Origin: Microbacterium sp.
GTDB lineage: Bacteria > Actinomycetota > Actinomycetes > Actinomycetales > Microbacteriaceae
Reading direction: 5' to 3'
DNA length: 53,165 bases
Assembly: GCF_011620715.1 (NCBI RefSeq)
Contig: NZ_WOYP01000023.1
Location: forward strand, 1-53,165
This document shows, one piece after another, positions 34,624 to 44,500 of the stretch; position 1 is the first letter of the stretch, and each line of letters opens with the position of its first letter. The notes beneath the pieces are model-generated. The model saw only the letters and a list, made by a program, of their open reading frames with translations, had not been told where the DNA came from and did not search any database. Both the position numbers and the translations under genes were made by a program.

Positions 34624-36346
34624 CACCGGGGGCGGTCGGCACTTCGGTGGTCGAGCGAGCGGAGCCGGACGAAACGCGGTGCGAATGCTGCGACTGCTGT
34701 TGCTGCTCCTGCTGTTCGATGCGCGAGCGGGGGCGGTCCTGCGGCGAGTGGGCCGGTGCGGGCTGGCCGTCGTAGATGATCGGGATCGCGGCGGTGACGG
34801 TCGCCGCCTGGTCGGCGACGAGGCCCGCGAGTCCGCTGCCCTGCCCGTATTCGACGTGCGAGGGGGCCGAGCCGCCGACGATCCAGGTGTCCTTCGACCC
34901 GCCGCCCTGACTGGAGTTGACCACGAGCTGGCCCTCCGGAAGGGCGACGCGGGTGAGGCCGCCGGGCAGCACCCAGACCTCCTCGCCGTCGTTCACGGCG
35001 AACGGGCGCAGGTCGGCGTGGCGCGGCCGCATGCCGTCCTCGACGAGTGTCGGGATGGTTGAGAGCATGACGACCGGCTGCGCGATCCACCCGCGCGGGT
35101 CGGCGAGCAGGCGCTGGCGCAGCGCTTCGAGCTCGGCCGGCGAGGCGTCCGGGCCCACCACGAGGCCCTTGCCGCCCGATCCGTCGACGGGCTTGATCAC
35201 GAGCTCGGGCAGGCGGTCGAGCACCTCTTCGAGCGCGCCCGGATCTTCGAGCCGCCACGTGTCGACATTCTTGAGGATCGGCTCCTCCGCCAGGTAGTAG
35301 CGGATGAGGTCGGGCACGTATGTGTACAGCAGCTTGTCGTCGGCGACCCCGTTGCCGACCGCGTTCGCGATCGTCACGTTGCCCAGCCGAGCGGCGAGCA
35401 TGAGCCCGGGCGCACCGAGCATCGAGTCGGCGCGGAACTGCAGCGGATCGAGGAACTCATCGTCGACGCGACGGTAGATCACATCGACGCGCTGCGGGCC
35501 GCGCGTCGTGCGCATGAACACCTTGCCGCCGACGCAGAGCAGGTCGCGACCCTCGACGAGCTCGATGCCCATCAGGCGCGCCAGCAGCGTGTGCTCGAAG
35601 TACGCGGAGTTGTAGACGCCGGGTGTCAGCACGACCACGTTCGGGTCGTCGATGCCGGCCGGTGCCGAGGCCCGCAGCGCCGCGAGCAGCTTGTTGGGGT
35701 AGTCGCCGACCGGGCGCACCCTCATCGAGACGAACAGTTCGGGGAGCGTCTGGGCCATCACCCGGCGGTTCGAGATGACATAGCTGACGCCGCTCGGCAC
35801 ACGGACGTTGTCCTCGAGCACCCGCATCTCGCCGTGCTCGTCGCGGATGAGGTCGATGCCCGACACCTGGATGCGGACGCCGTTGGCGCTGTGGATGCCG
35901 GCCGCCTGCCGGTAGAAGTACTGCGACGAGGCGATCAGTCCCGCCGGCAGGACACCGTCGCGCACGCAGTGCTGGCGGCCGTAGGCGTCATCGAGGAAGG
36001 CCTCCAGAGCGCGCACCCGCTGCTTGACCCCGGACTCGACGTGCGACCACTCGTCGAACTCGATCACCCGCGGCACGGCATCCAGCGGAAACGGCCGCTC
36101 CTCACCGGCGAAGTCGAACGTCACACCCTGGGCGAGGTACGAGCTCGCCAGCGACTCGGTGCGCCCGCGCAGCTCATCCTGGGTCATCTGCGCCAGTGCC
36201 TGATAGAGCTCGCGGTAGGCGTCGCGGGACTGTGCAGCCTCTCCCGGAGAGGCCGGCGCACCGAACATCTCGTCGAACGCAGGGATGCCGGATGCCGTCT
36301 TGCGAGGCGCCAACGTGGAGCCGTAGCCGTCGAAGAGATCACCCAT
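34613..36346 (-). CDS. Circularly permuted ATP-grasp protein
   Basis: This 577-residue protein is the first gene of the ATP-grasp/alpha-E/transglutaminase-like operon. The core has YFYRQAAGIHSANGVRIQVSGIDLIRDEHGEMRVLEDN, VGGKVFMRTT, VGNGVADDKLLYTYVPDLIRYYL and KPVDGSGGKGLVVG, matching the circularly permuted ATP-grasp family (DUF404/DUF407). ATP-driven amide ligation is predicted, but substrate and product are unknown. The last 45 or so residues are Gln/Ser/Arg-rich, partly encoded by a repeat resembling interspersed elements, and are probably an added tail. The ATG lies six bases after TAGAGT. Confidence 0.88.
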   Translation of the reverse strand: MGDLFDGYGSTLAPRKTASGIPAFDEMFGAPASPGEAAQSRDAYRELYQALAQMTQDELRGRTESLASSYLAQGVTFDFAGEERPFPLDAVPRVIEFDEWSHVESGVKQRVRALEAFLDDAYGRQHCVRDGVLPAGLIASSQYFYRQAAGIHSANGVRIQVSGIDLIRDEHGEMRVLEDNVRVPSGVSYVISNRRVMAQTLPELFVSMRVRPVGDYPNKLLAALRASAPAGIDDPNVVVLTPGVYNSAYFEHTLLARLMGIELVEGRDLLCVGGKVFMRTTRGPQRVDVIYRRVDDEFLDPLQFRADSMLGAPGLMLAARLGNVTIANAVGNGVADDKLLYTYVPDLIRYYLAEEPILKNVDTWRLEDPGALEEVLDRLPELVIKPVDGSGGKGLVVGPDASPAELEALRQRLLADPRGWIAQPVVMLSTIPTLVEDGMRPRHADLRPFAVNDGEEVWVLPGGLTRVALPEGQLVVNSSQGGGSKDTWIVGGSAPSHVEYGQGSGLAGLVADQAATVTAAIPIIYDGQPAPAHSPQDRPRSRIEQQEQQQQSQHSHRVSSGSARSTTEVPTAPGASC

Positions 36347-36352
36347 GCGACG

Positions 36353-36358
36353 ACTCTA
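36353..36358 (-). promoter_or_regulatory. Leaderless -10 element of the ATP-grasp operon
   Basis: TAGAGT on the minus strand, six bases before the ATG at 36346. Confidence 0.5.
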
Positions 36359-36466
36359 GTCCGGGGCATGTTGCCCGCATGTTTCGCACTCTGCTGCGCC
36401 CAGGAACCGGCCCCGGGACGTCTCGATTCGCCACATCCCGCGCGCCTCCGGCACAGGCGGCCGACG

Positions 36467-36472
36467 TAGGCT
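36467..36472 (+). promoter_or_regulatory. Leaderless -10 element of the molybdopterin oxidoreductase gene
   Basis: TAGGCT, six bases before the GTG at 36479. Confidence 0.5.
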
Positions 36473-36478
36473 CGTCCC

Positions 36479-38062
36479 GTGGCAGACACGGCGAAGGGTC
36501 GATGGTCGGCGGCTGGGGCCGGAGTGGCCGCAGCGGTGCTCGGCGCCGGGCTGGGCGAGCTGACCGCGGCGATCATCGCGCCCGGGGCGAGTCCGTTCGC
36601 GGCGATCGGATCGGCGCTGATCGACCTGGCTCCGGCGTGGGCGAAAGAGACCGCGATCGCGCTGTTCGGCACGAACGACAAGCTGGCTCTGCTGATCGGC
36701 ATCGGCATCGTCCTCGTCGCCGCTGCGGCCGCCGCCGGGCTGGTCGAGCTGAAGCGGCCGCCGTTCGGCCTGGCGATCATGATCGCGTTCGGCGGAGTCG
36801 GCGTGCTCGCCGCGGTGACCCGCGCGAACGCGGGCCCGTTCGACTGGGTTCCCTCGCTGGTCGCGGGCATCATGGCTGCGGTCGCGCTCAGCCTGCTGAT
36901 CGCGCGGGTGCCGGGTCGGCCGCGTCTCTCGGCGGCGACCTCGTCCGGCCCGGATGGCGCACCCGTCGCGCTGCCGCCCCGCGAGCCGGCGCTCGAGCGC
37001 CGGACCTTCATCCTGTGGACCGTCGGCACCGCCGCGGTGGGCCTGGTCGCCACCGTCGGCTCGTCGCTCGCCCGCGCCGGATCGCGGGCGGTGACGATCG
37101 TGCGCGATGCCCTCACCCTGCCGACGCCGGCCGTGACGGCCCCGCCGATCCCCGCGACCGCCGAGCTGGGCATCAGCGGTCTGGCGCCGGTCGTGACTCC
37201 GAACGCGCAGTTCTACCGGATCGACACGGCGCTCATCGTGCCGCAGATCGCCCCGGCAGACTGGAGCCTGCGCATCCACGGTCTGGTCCAGAACGAGGTG
37301 ACGATCACGTGGGACGAGCTCCTCGCGCTGCCGCTCGAAGAGAGCTTCACCACCCTCGCCTGCGTCTCGAACAACGTCGGCGGCGACCTGATCGGCAACG
37401 CCCTCTGGCTCGGCTATCCGATCCGCGAGCTTCTGGCCCGCGCGGCGCCGACCGCCGACGCCGACATGGTGCTGTCGAAGTCCATCGACGGCTTCACCGC
37501 GAGCTCACCGATCGAGGCGCTGACCGACGCGCGCAACGCGATCCTCGCCGTCGGCATGAATGGCGAGCCGCTGCCGGCCGAGCATGGTTTCCCGGTGCGG
37601 ATGGTCGTTCCCGGCCTGTACGGCTATGTCTCGGCGACGAAGTGGGTCACCGAGCTCGAGGTCACCCGTTTCGACAAGGCGACCGGCTACTGGACGACCC
37701 GAGGCTGGTCCGAGCGCGGGCCGATCAAGCTGCAGTCGCGCATCGATGTGCCCAAGAAGCAGCAGGGCGTGAAGGCGGGCGAGTCCGTCATCGCGGGCGT
37801 CGCCTGGCAGCAGCACGTCGGCGTGTCCGGTGTGGAGGTGCAGATCGACGAGGGCGCGTGGCAGCCCGCCACCCTCGCGACCGCGATCTCCGGCGACACC
37901 TGGGTGCAGTGGAGCATGCCGTGGACGGCCACCGTGGGCGACCATCTCATCCGGTGCCGCGCGACCAGTGCCACGGGCGAGCTTCAGACCGAGGAGCTCT
38001 CCCGGACGGATCCCGATGGCGCGACAGGCTGGCACGAGCGCTTCATCACGGTCTTCTCCTAG
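36479..38062 (+). CDS. Membrane-anchored molybdopterin oxidoreductase (sulfite oxidase family)
   Basis: This 527-residue protein has about four membrane helices in its first 145 residues and another hydrophobic segment near 175-200, then a large outside domain of the sulfite oxidase/YedY type. Cys295 in TTLACVSNNVGG is the expected molybdenum ligand. A C-terminal immunoglobulin-like dimerisation domain is indicated by VSGVEVQIDEGAWQPA and FITVFS. The substrate could be sulfite, a sulfoxide or another small oxide. The N-terminal membrane part may pass electrons to or from quinones; that is inference. Confidence 0.9.
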   Translation: MADTAKGRWSAAGAGVAAAVLGAGLGELTAAIIAPGASPFAAIGSALIDLAPAWAKETAIALFGTNDKLALLIGIGIVLVAAAAAAGLVELKRPPFGLAIMIAFGGVGVLAAVTRANAGPFDWVPSLVAGIMAAVALSLLIARVPGRPRLSAATSSGPDGAPVALPPREPALERRTFILWTVGTAAVGLVATVGSSLARAGSRAVTIVRDALTLPTPAVTAPPIPATAELGISGLAPVVTPNAQFYRIDTALIVPQIAPADWSLRIHGLVQNEVTITWDELLALPLEESFTTLACVSNNVGGDLIGNALWLGYPIRELLARAAPTADADMVLSKSIDGFTASSPIEALTDARNAILAVGMNGEPLPAEHGFPVRMVVPGLYGYVSATKWVTELEVTRFDKATGYWTTRGWSERGPIKLQSRIDVPKKQQGVKAGESVIAGVAWQQHVGVSGVEVQIDEGAWQPATLATAISGDTWVQWSMPWTATVGDHLIRCRATSATGELQTEELSRTDPDGATGWHERFITVFS

Positions 38063-38063
38063 C

Positions 38064-38094
38064 CCCAGCACCCAGCCCCAGCACCCAGCCCCAT
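38064..38094. repeat. Short tandem repeat after the molybdopterin oxidoreductase gene
   Basis: Two and a half copies of a 13-base unit (AGCCCCAGCACCC) begin just after the stop codon. The repeat is non-coding and likely arose by slippage. Confidence 0.7.
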
Positions 38095-38118
38095 CGCCCA
38101 AGCCCAATCTCCAGCGCA

Positions 38119-38156
38119 GCGCCGAGCCCGGCATCCGTCAGCGCTCGTCTCGGCGC
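38119..38156. terminator. Possible bidirectional hairpin between convergent genes
   Basis: Eight-base arms (38119-38126 and 38149-38156) form an inverted repeat in the gap between the molybdopterin oxidoreductase and rocD stops. The loop is long (22 bases) and no T tract is present, so it is only a tentative terminator for both strands. Confidence 0.35.
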
Positions 38157-38159
38157 CCG

Positions 38160-39407
38160 TCAGTCGGCGAGGACGAGCCTCAGCTGCTCGACGGCCCAGT
38201 CCAGCTCGGTGCCGCGGATCACGAGCGGCGGGGCGATCCGGATCGTCTGGCCGTGCGTGTCCTTCACGAGCACACCGCGACCGAGCAGCCTCTCGGCGAT
38301 CTGGCGCCCCGTGCCCTGTGCTGGATCGATATCGACCCCGGCCCACAGGCCGGCCACGCGCACGCCGGTGACGCCGTGCCCGACCAGTTCGGCGAGCTTC
38401 GCCTCGAGGTGCTCCCCGAGCGCCGCCGCGCGGCGCTGGAACTCACCCGTGGAAAGCATCTCGACGACACGGGTGCCGACGGCGGCCGCCAGCGGGCTGC
38501 CCCCGAAGGTCGAGCCGTGCTCGCCGGGGCGGATCACGCCGAGCACGTCGCGGTTCGCGACCACGGCGGACACAGGCAGGATGCCGCCGCCCAGCGCCTT
38601 GCCGAGCAGATAGACGTCCGGCACCACGCCCTCGCGATCGCACGCGAACGTCTCGCCGACGCGACCGAGGCCGGACTGGATCTCGTCCGCGATCATCAGC
38701 ACGTTGTGGCGCTCGGTGATCTCGCGGACCGCGCGCAGGTAGCCCTGAGGCGGAATGATCACGCCGGCTTCCCCTTGGATCGGCTCGAGCAGCACGGCGG
38801 CGGTGTTCTCGTCGATCGCCGCCTCGAGAGCCGCGGCATCCCCGAACGGCACCGTGACGAACCCGGGCGGGTAGGGTCCGAAATCCTCGCGCGCCTGCGG
38901 GTCGTCGCTGAAGCCGACGATCGTGGTCGTGCGGCCGTGGAAGTTCTCGGACGCGACGATGATCGTCGCACGGTCGGCCGCGATGCCCTTGACGCGGTAG
39001 CCCCACGCGCGAGCGACCTTGATGCCGGTCTCGACGGCTTCGGCGCCGGTGTTCATCGGCAGCACGACGTCTTTGCCGCACAGCTTCGCCAGGGCAGCGG
39101 CGAAGACGCCGAGCTGGTCGTTGTGGTATGCACGGCTCGTGAGGGTCAGGCGGCCGAGCTGCTCACGCGCGGCGGCGAGGATCGCCGGATGCCCATGGCC
39201 GAAGTTGAGCGCGGAGTAGGCGGCGAGCAGGTCGAGGTAGCGCTTGCCCTCGACATCGGTCACCCATGCACCCTCGCCCTTGGCGATCACCACAGGGAGC
39301 GGGTGGTAGTTGTGCGCGACGTGCTCTTCTTCGGCTGCGATGATTTCAGACGCGATGGCCGACGTGCTCGCCGACGTCATGTCGTGCACGACCTGCGGGG
39401 TGGTCAT
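38160..39407 (-). CDS. rocD: Ornithine aminotransferase
   Basis: Transfers the delta-amino group of ornithine to 2-oxoglutarate, giving glutamate semialdehyde. This 415-residue class III PLP enzyme has YLDLLAAYSALNFGHGHP near the N-terminus, the EPIQGEAGV segment, the DEIQSGLGR cofactor-binding stretch and PLP lysine in LLGKALGGG. The ATG at 39407 overlaps the ddaH stop (ATGA), so it is translated with ddaH. Its product equilibrates to P5C, the substrate of the nearby PutA. Length fits the family. Confidence 0.93.
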   Translation of the reverse strand: MTTPQVVHDMTSASTSAIASEIIAAEEEHVAHNYHPLPVVIAKGEGAWVTDVEGKRYLDLLAAYSALNFGHGHPAILAAAREQLGRLTLTSRAYHNDQLGVFAAALAKLCGKDVVLPMNTGAEAVETGIKVARAWGYRVKGIAADRATIIVASENFHGRTTTIVGFSDDPQAREDFGPYPPGFVTVPFGDAAALEAAIDENTAAVLLEPIQGEAGVIIPPQGYLRAVREITERHNVLMIADEIQSGLGRVGETFACDREGVVPDVYLLGKALGGGILPVSAVVANRDVLGVIRPGEHGSTFGGSPLAAAVGTRVVEMLSTGEFQRRAAALGEHLEAKLAELVGHGVTGVRVAGLWAGVDIDPAQGTGRQIAERLLGRGVLVKDTHGQTIRIAPPLVIRGTELDWAVEQLRLVLAD

Positions 39408-40294
39408 GAACCGGCCCCGCGCAGCTCGAGCGTGCAGCACTTGATGCCGCCGCCGCCGAGCAGGAGCTCGGACAGGTCGACCAGGATCGGGTTGTAGCCC
39501 CGGTCGCGCAGCTGCTTCTCGAAGCCCTTCGCCCGCGGGGAGATGATGACGTTGCGGCCGTCACTCGCGGAATTGAGCCCGAAGACCGCGCCGTCCTCGT
39601 CCGAGACGTGGATCGCGTCGGGGTAGCGCTCAGCGAGGACAGCCTGGCTGCGCTCGTCGAACGCCGACGGGAGGTAGGCGATGTTGGCCCGCTCGGGTCC
39701 CCCGTTGGCGATGCCCTCAACCGGGTCGAGCACGGCGAGCGCCGTGTCGAGGTGGTAGAACCGCGGATCGCTCAGGGTGAGCGAGACGACCTCGCGGCCG
39801 AAGACCTCGCCGATCTCACGGTGGCTGTCACCGGTGGAGCGGAAGCCCGTGCCGGCGAGGATCACCTCGCCCACGAGCAGGAAGTCGCCCTCGCCCTCGT
39901 TCACCTCGACGGGCTCGCGCGTGTCGAACCCGGCGGCGCGGAACCAGTCGATGAAGGGCGCAGCCTCGCCTGCGCGTTCCGCGAAACGGAACTTGGGACC
40001 GTAGGCGATGCCGTCGATCAGGAATCCGCCGTTGGCGGTGTAGACCATGTCGGGAAGCCCCTCGATCGGGTCGATGAGCTCGATCTCGTGTCCGAGCGAG
40101 CGATAGGTGTCGTGGAGGTCCTGCCACTGGCGCATGGCCACGGCGGTGTCGGTCGGGTTCGCCGGCTCCATCCACGGGTTGATCGTGTAGCTGACCGTGA
40201 AGTGCTCGGGGCGGCACATCAGGTAGCGGCGGTGGTGTGCTGTGCGGGTCGGCGCGTTCGCGGCCTCAGCGGCCGGCGCAGTGTTCTGCGTCAT
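39404..40294 (-). CDS. ddaH: Dimethylarginine dimethylaminohydrolase-like (amidinotransferase superfamily)
   Basis: This 296-residue protein of the guanidine-modifying superfamily begins RRYLMCRPEHFTVSY. The family Asp/Glu site is in the TANGGF region, the histidine in RFYHLDTALA, and the catalytic Cys in GGGGIKCCTLEL. Such enzymes hydrolyse methylated arginine to citrulline, but some relatives act on arginine itself or form ornithine. Coupling with rocD by an ATGA overlap favours arginine catabolism. ATG at 40294 follows AGGAG. Confidence 0.85.
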   Translation of the reverse strand: MTQNTAPAAEAANAPTRTAHHRRYLMCRPEHFTVSYTINPWMEPANPTDTAVAMRQWQDLHDTYRSLGHEIELIDPIEGLPDMVYTANGGFLIDGIAYGPKFRFAERAGEAAPFIDWFRAAGFDTREPVEVNEGEGDFLLVGEVILAGTGFRSTGDSHREIGEVFGREVVSLTLSDPRFYHLDTALAVLDPVEGIANGGPERANIAYLPSAFDERSQAVLAERYPDAIHVSDEDGAVFGLNSASDGRNVIISPRAKGFEKQLRDRGYNPILVDLSELLLGGGGIKCCTLELRGAGS

Positions 40295-40342
40295 GGTGTG
40301 CTCCTGTGGAGAGGGGCGGCGGACGCTGTCCTCGGGGCCCGG

Positions 40343-40380
40343 CGGCCCTTCGACTCGCTGCGCGCTCAGGAACGGCAACG
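40343..40380. repeat. REP-like interspersed repeat upstream of ddaH
   Basis: The stretch CCCTTCGACTCGCTGCGCGC followed by TCAGGAAC matches in pattern the insert at 34563-34600 in reverse orientation. It lies in the 147-base gap before ddaH. It is probably another copy of the same repeat family. Confidence 0.5.
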
Positions 40381-40441
40381 GGGAAGGGTGCGACTCGGGC
40401 ACGCCGGCTCCATTCTCGCACAGGGCCTTCCGCGCTTGCAT

Positions 40442-41497
40442 TCAGAACTCAGGAGTCGACCTGCGACCGGTTCGGCCCTGGTCTGCGAAGGGGTCGACGT
40501 CCACGACGACCTTGCCGACCGTCCGACCCGCATCGATGTGAGCCAGGGCCTCGCGTGCCTCGCTCAGGGTGAAGGTGCGCTCGATCACCGCCCGGAGGCG
40601 CCCGGCGGCGGCGAGCGAGGCGAGCTCGCGGGTCACCTCCGGCTTTGCGACGGCGGCAAGGGGACGGATGCGGCGGCCCGCGCCCCCGATCGACACGAAG
40701 ACTGCTCGCAGCATCCGGCCGAGCGGCCCGAGCATGCGACCGCCGTCTCCTGCGACCACCACGAGCGTGCCGCCCGGCCGCAACAGGGCTTTGAGCGTGC
40801 GCAGCGGTGCCGTGCCGGCGATGTCGAGCACCGCATCGAACGTCGCGGCAGGCAGTGCGTCGACATCCGTCACGCGGTAGTCGAACGTGCGCCGCGCGCC
40901 GAGTTCGGCGACGAGCTGCTCGCTGCGTGCCCCCGTCAGTGCCCAGACCTCCGCCCCGCGCAGCACCGCCAGCTGTACTGTGTAGGTCCCGACCCCGCCC
41001 GAAGCGCCGATCACGAGCACACGCTGGCCGTCGGCGACCGCACCCGCCTCCAGCGCCTGCCAGGCTGTGCCGCCGGCCAGCGGCAGCGCCGCGGCCGTCA
41101 CGGCATCCAGCCCCGCCGGCCGTGCCACCAGCCGGGCGGCGGGGCTGACCGCGAACTCGGCGAGTGCGCCGCCGCCCGGCAGTTCGCCCATGACCTCGTC
41201 GCCCCGGGCGAACTGCGTGACCCGCGCGCCGACGGCGACCACGGTGGCTGCGACGTCGATGCCCCGCGTCGCGTTCCTCGGCCGTCGGAGCCCCAAGCCC
41301 AGGCGAAGCAGCAGCGGCTCCCCACGCAGCAGGTGGTGATCGGCGGCGTTCAGGCTCGTCGCCCGCACGCGCAGCAGCACGTCGTGATCGCCGGGGGCGG
41401 GCACGTCGACGCGCTCGGCGCTGACGATCTCGGGTCCGCCGTACCGGCTCTGCCGCCATGCCGTCATGGTGCGGGTCGTCGTGATGTTCTCGCTCAT
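40442..41497 (-). CDS. NADP-dependent oxidoreductase, zinc-independent MDR/quinone oxidoreductase type
   Basis: This 351-residue medium-chain dehydrogenase/reductase has the GroES-like N-terminal domain (SLNAADHHLLRGEP) and a Rossmann domain with IGASGGVGTYTVQLA. The structural zinc cysteines of classical alcohol dehydrogenases are missing, as in quinone oxidoreductases. The substrate is unknown. The ATG at 41497 is preceded by AGGAGG and lies ten bases after the putA stop, so it is in the putA operon. Confidence 0.88.
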   Translation of the reverse strand: MSENITTTRTMTAWRQSRYGGPEIVSAERVDVPAPGDHDVLLRVRATSLNAADHHLLRGEPLLLRLGLGLRRPRNATRGIDVAATVVAVGARVTQFARGDEVMGELPGGGALAEFAVSPAARLVARPAGLDAVTAAALPLAGGTAWQALEAGAVADGQRVLVIGASGGVGTYTVQLAVLRGAEVWALTGARSEQLVAELGARRTFDYRVTDVDALPAATFDAVLDIAGTAPLRTLKALLRPGGTLVVVAGDGGRMLGPLGRMLRAVFVSIGGAGRRIRPLAAVAKPEVTRELASLAAAGRLRAVIERTFTLSEAREALAHIDAGRTVGKVVVDVDPFADQGRTGRRSTPEF

Positions 41498-41507
41498 GTG
41501 TTTCCTC

Positions 41508-44500
41508 CTAGATGACCCCTTCCGACCACGCGTCGGGGTTGCCGAAGCGGTGCGCGGTGATCGTGATCGACTGCTCGTGCAGGAACGGCAGCAGCTCGAT
41601 CCGCCCGGCGGTGGTGACCTCGTTGGCGTAGATCGCGAGATCGGGGTCGCCGCCCACGGCCTCGGACAGCCGGCGGTGCAGCGCCGCGACCGACTCGGGC
41701 AGCCCGACCAGTCGAGCACGAGGCGGCCGAGGAGCCGCTGCCCCATCCGCCGACGTCATTCGCTCGAGCCACTGCTCGTCGGTCTCGACGAAGACCGCGA
41801 CCGCCTGGTCGCCGAGCGCTCGCCGCACCGCACCCGGCAGCCCGACGGGGGCGCTGACGGTGAAGTCGGACCCACCGCGGATGCCGGCCACCACGATCCG
41901 CAGCAGCGCCTGCCACGACGCATCACCCGTCGCTCGCACGGCGACATCGACCGGACGGTACCGCAGCAGATTGCGCTCGAGGCCGAGGTGCGAGACATCG
42001 CGCACCTGCCCGAACTCGCGGTCCCATGCGAGCGCATCCGACAGGGCGCCGCGCCGCAGCCACTCGAAGGCGTCGTAGTGCAGCGACGGCTGTGCCGCCT
42101 CGATCACGTCGCTGATGCGAGAGTCGAGGCCGCGCAGGTGCAGCGACGCCGAGTTCGCTGCGCCGCCCGACGCACGCCACGAGCCCAGTCCGATCAGGTA
42201 GTTGGGCCCGCCGGCCTTCGCACCGGCACCGACCGAGGACCGCTTCCAGCCGCCGAACGGCTGGCGCTGCACGATCGCTCCTGTGATGCCACGGTTGACG
42301 TAGAGGTTTCCGGCCTCGACCCCGTCCAGCCAACTCGCGAGATCATCGGGATTCTGCGTGTAAAGGCCGGCGGTGAGGCCGTACGCGACCGCGTTCTGCA
42401 ACTCGAGCGCGTGTGCGAGCGAGTGCGCGTGCATCACGCCGAGCACGGGGCCGAAGAACTCCTCGCGGTGGAAGCGCGAGCCCGGCTGGACGCCGGTGCG
42501 GATGCCGGGGGTCCAGAACCGCCCCTCGTACTCCGGACCGAAGTCGCACGGCTGCGGCTCGACGAGCCAGCTCTCACCCTCGTCCAGCGTGGTGAGGGCC
42601 CACGCGAGTTTGCCCTGGGGCGCTTCGATGACGGGACCCACCTCGGCCATCGGATCGCTCGGCGGACCGACGCGCAGCGAGGTGGCGGCATCGGCCAATT
42701 GACGTGCGAAGCGCGCGGACCGCCCGACCGGCCCGACCAGGATCGCGAGCGAGGCCGCCGAGCACTTCTGGCCGGCGTGACCGAACGCGCTCTTGATGAG
42801 GTCGGATGCCGCCAGGTCGAGGTCGGCGGAGGGCATCACGATCATCGCGTTCTTGCCGCTCGTCTCGGCCAGCAGCGGCAGCTCCGGACGCCACGAGCGG
42901 AACAGGGCGGCGGTCTCCCACGACCCGGTGAGGATCACGCGGTCCACGTCTGGGTGCGAAACCAGCTGCTGCCCGAGCGAGCCCTCATCGAGGTCGACAA
43001 GAGCGAGCACGTCGCGCGGCACCCCGGCCTCCCACAGCGCCTCGGCGAGCACCGCCGCGCACCGGCGGGCCTGCGGGGCCGGTTTGAAGATGACGCCCGA
43101 GCCCGCGGCGAGCGCGGCGAGCACACCGCCGACGGGGATCGCGAGCGGGAAGTTCCAGGGCGGGGTCACCACCGTGAGCCGAGACGGCACGAACACGGCA
43201 CCGCTCACACGGTCGAGCTCGCGGGCGGTCGCGGCGTAGTAGTTCGCGAAGTCGACCGCCTCGCTGACCTCGACGTCCGCCTCGGCGAACACCTTGCCGG
43301 TCTCGGATGCCGCCACCTCGATGAGCTCGCCGCGGCGTGCTTCGAGCGCCCGGGCGGCGGAGCGCAGCACGGCGGCCCGGTCGTTCGCGGGCAGGGCGCC
43401 CCACGCCTCCGCGGCCCCGCGAACGCGCGCGACCGTCTGCTCGAGGACCTCGGCGTCGGTGATCAGCGCAGCGCCGATCGTGGAGTCGCCGGCGGTGGAC
43501 CCGTCGATGCGCGCGAGGATGCTGCGGCTCCACTCGCGGTTGGCCGGCAGCGACGGGTCGGTGTCTGCGGCATTGCGGAAACCGGGAGCACCGACCGCCC
43601 GCTGATCGGCCTCGCGCGCGGCGAACACTGCGGTCTCGACGAAGGCGGCGCCGCCGAACATCATCTCGGAGCCCACCGGCTCGAGGGGTGCGGTGTCGCC
43701 GACGGCCTCGGACGCGGCCGCCGTGCGGGCGATGCCGAGCACGGCCTGCGTCAGTCCGGCGGCTGCGGTCTGCTCCGCATCGTCTTCACCCGCATCGCCA
43801 TCGCCGGCTCTGCCGTTCATCGGGGGGCGTGCCGCTCGCGGTCCGGGCTCGGCGGGAGTCGCGGTGCGGTCCTGGCCGCGGTTGCGTCCGGTCAGCAGCG
43901 CAGCATCCTTCGCCCGGCCGACCGAGGCGAGGAACCGGTCGCGCTCGCGATCGAACAGCGCGGGCTCGTCGGCGAGTTCGAACGCGGCGGAGAGGAAGTT
44001 CTCGCTCGAGGCGTTCTCTTCGAGGCGGCGCACGAGGTAGCTGATCGCGACGTCGAACTCGTCGGGTCGCACGACCGGAACATACAGGAGCACATGGCCG
44101 ACCTCGCGGGTGACCGCTTCGACCTGGCCCTGGGCCATCCCCAGCAGCATCTCGAACTCGACGTCGGCTCGCACGTCCCGTTCGGCCGCGAGCAGCCACG
44201 CATAGGCGATGTCGAACAGGTTGTGGCCGGCGACACCCAGGCGCACCGCCGCGGTGTGCTCGGGCTGCAGTGCGAACTCGAGGCAGCGCAGGTAGTTCGC
44301 GTCGGCATCGCGCTTGCTGCCGTACGTGGCGAGCGACCAGTCGTGCATCACGGCATCCACTCGCTCCATCGCGAGGTTCGCGCCCTTCACGAGACGGACC
44401 TTGATGCGAGCGCCGCCGGTCTGCACGCGGTCGCGTGCCCACTGCGTGAGCTGCGTGAGCGCAGGCTGGGCGTCGGGAAGGTACGCCTGCAGCACGATGC

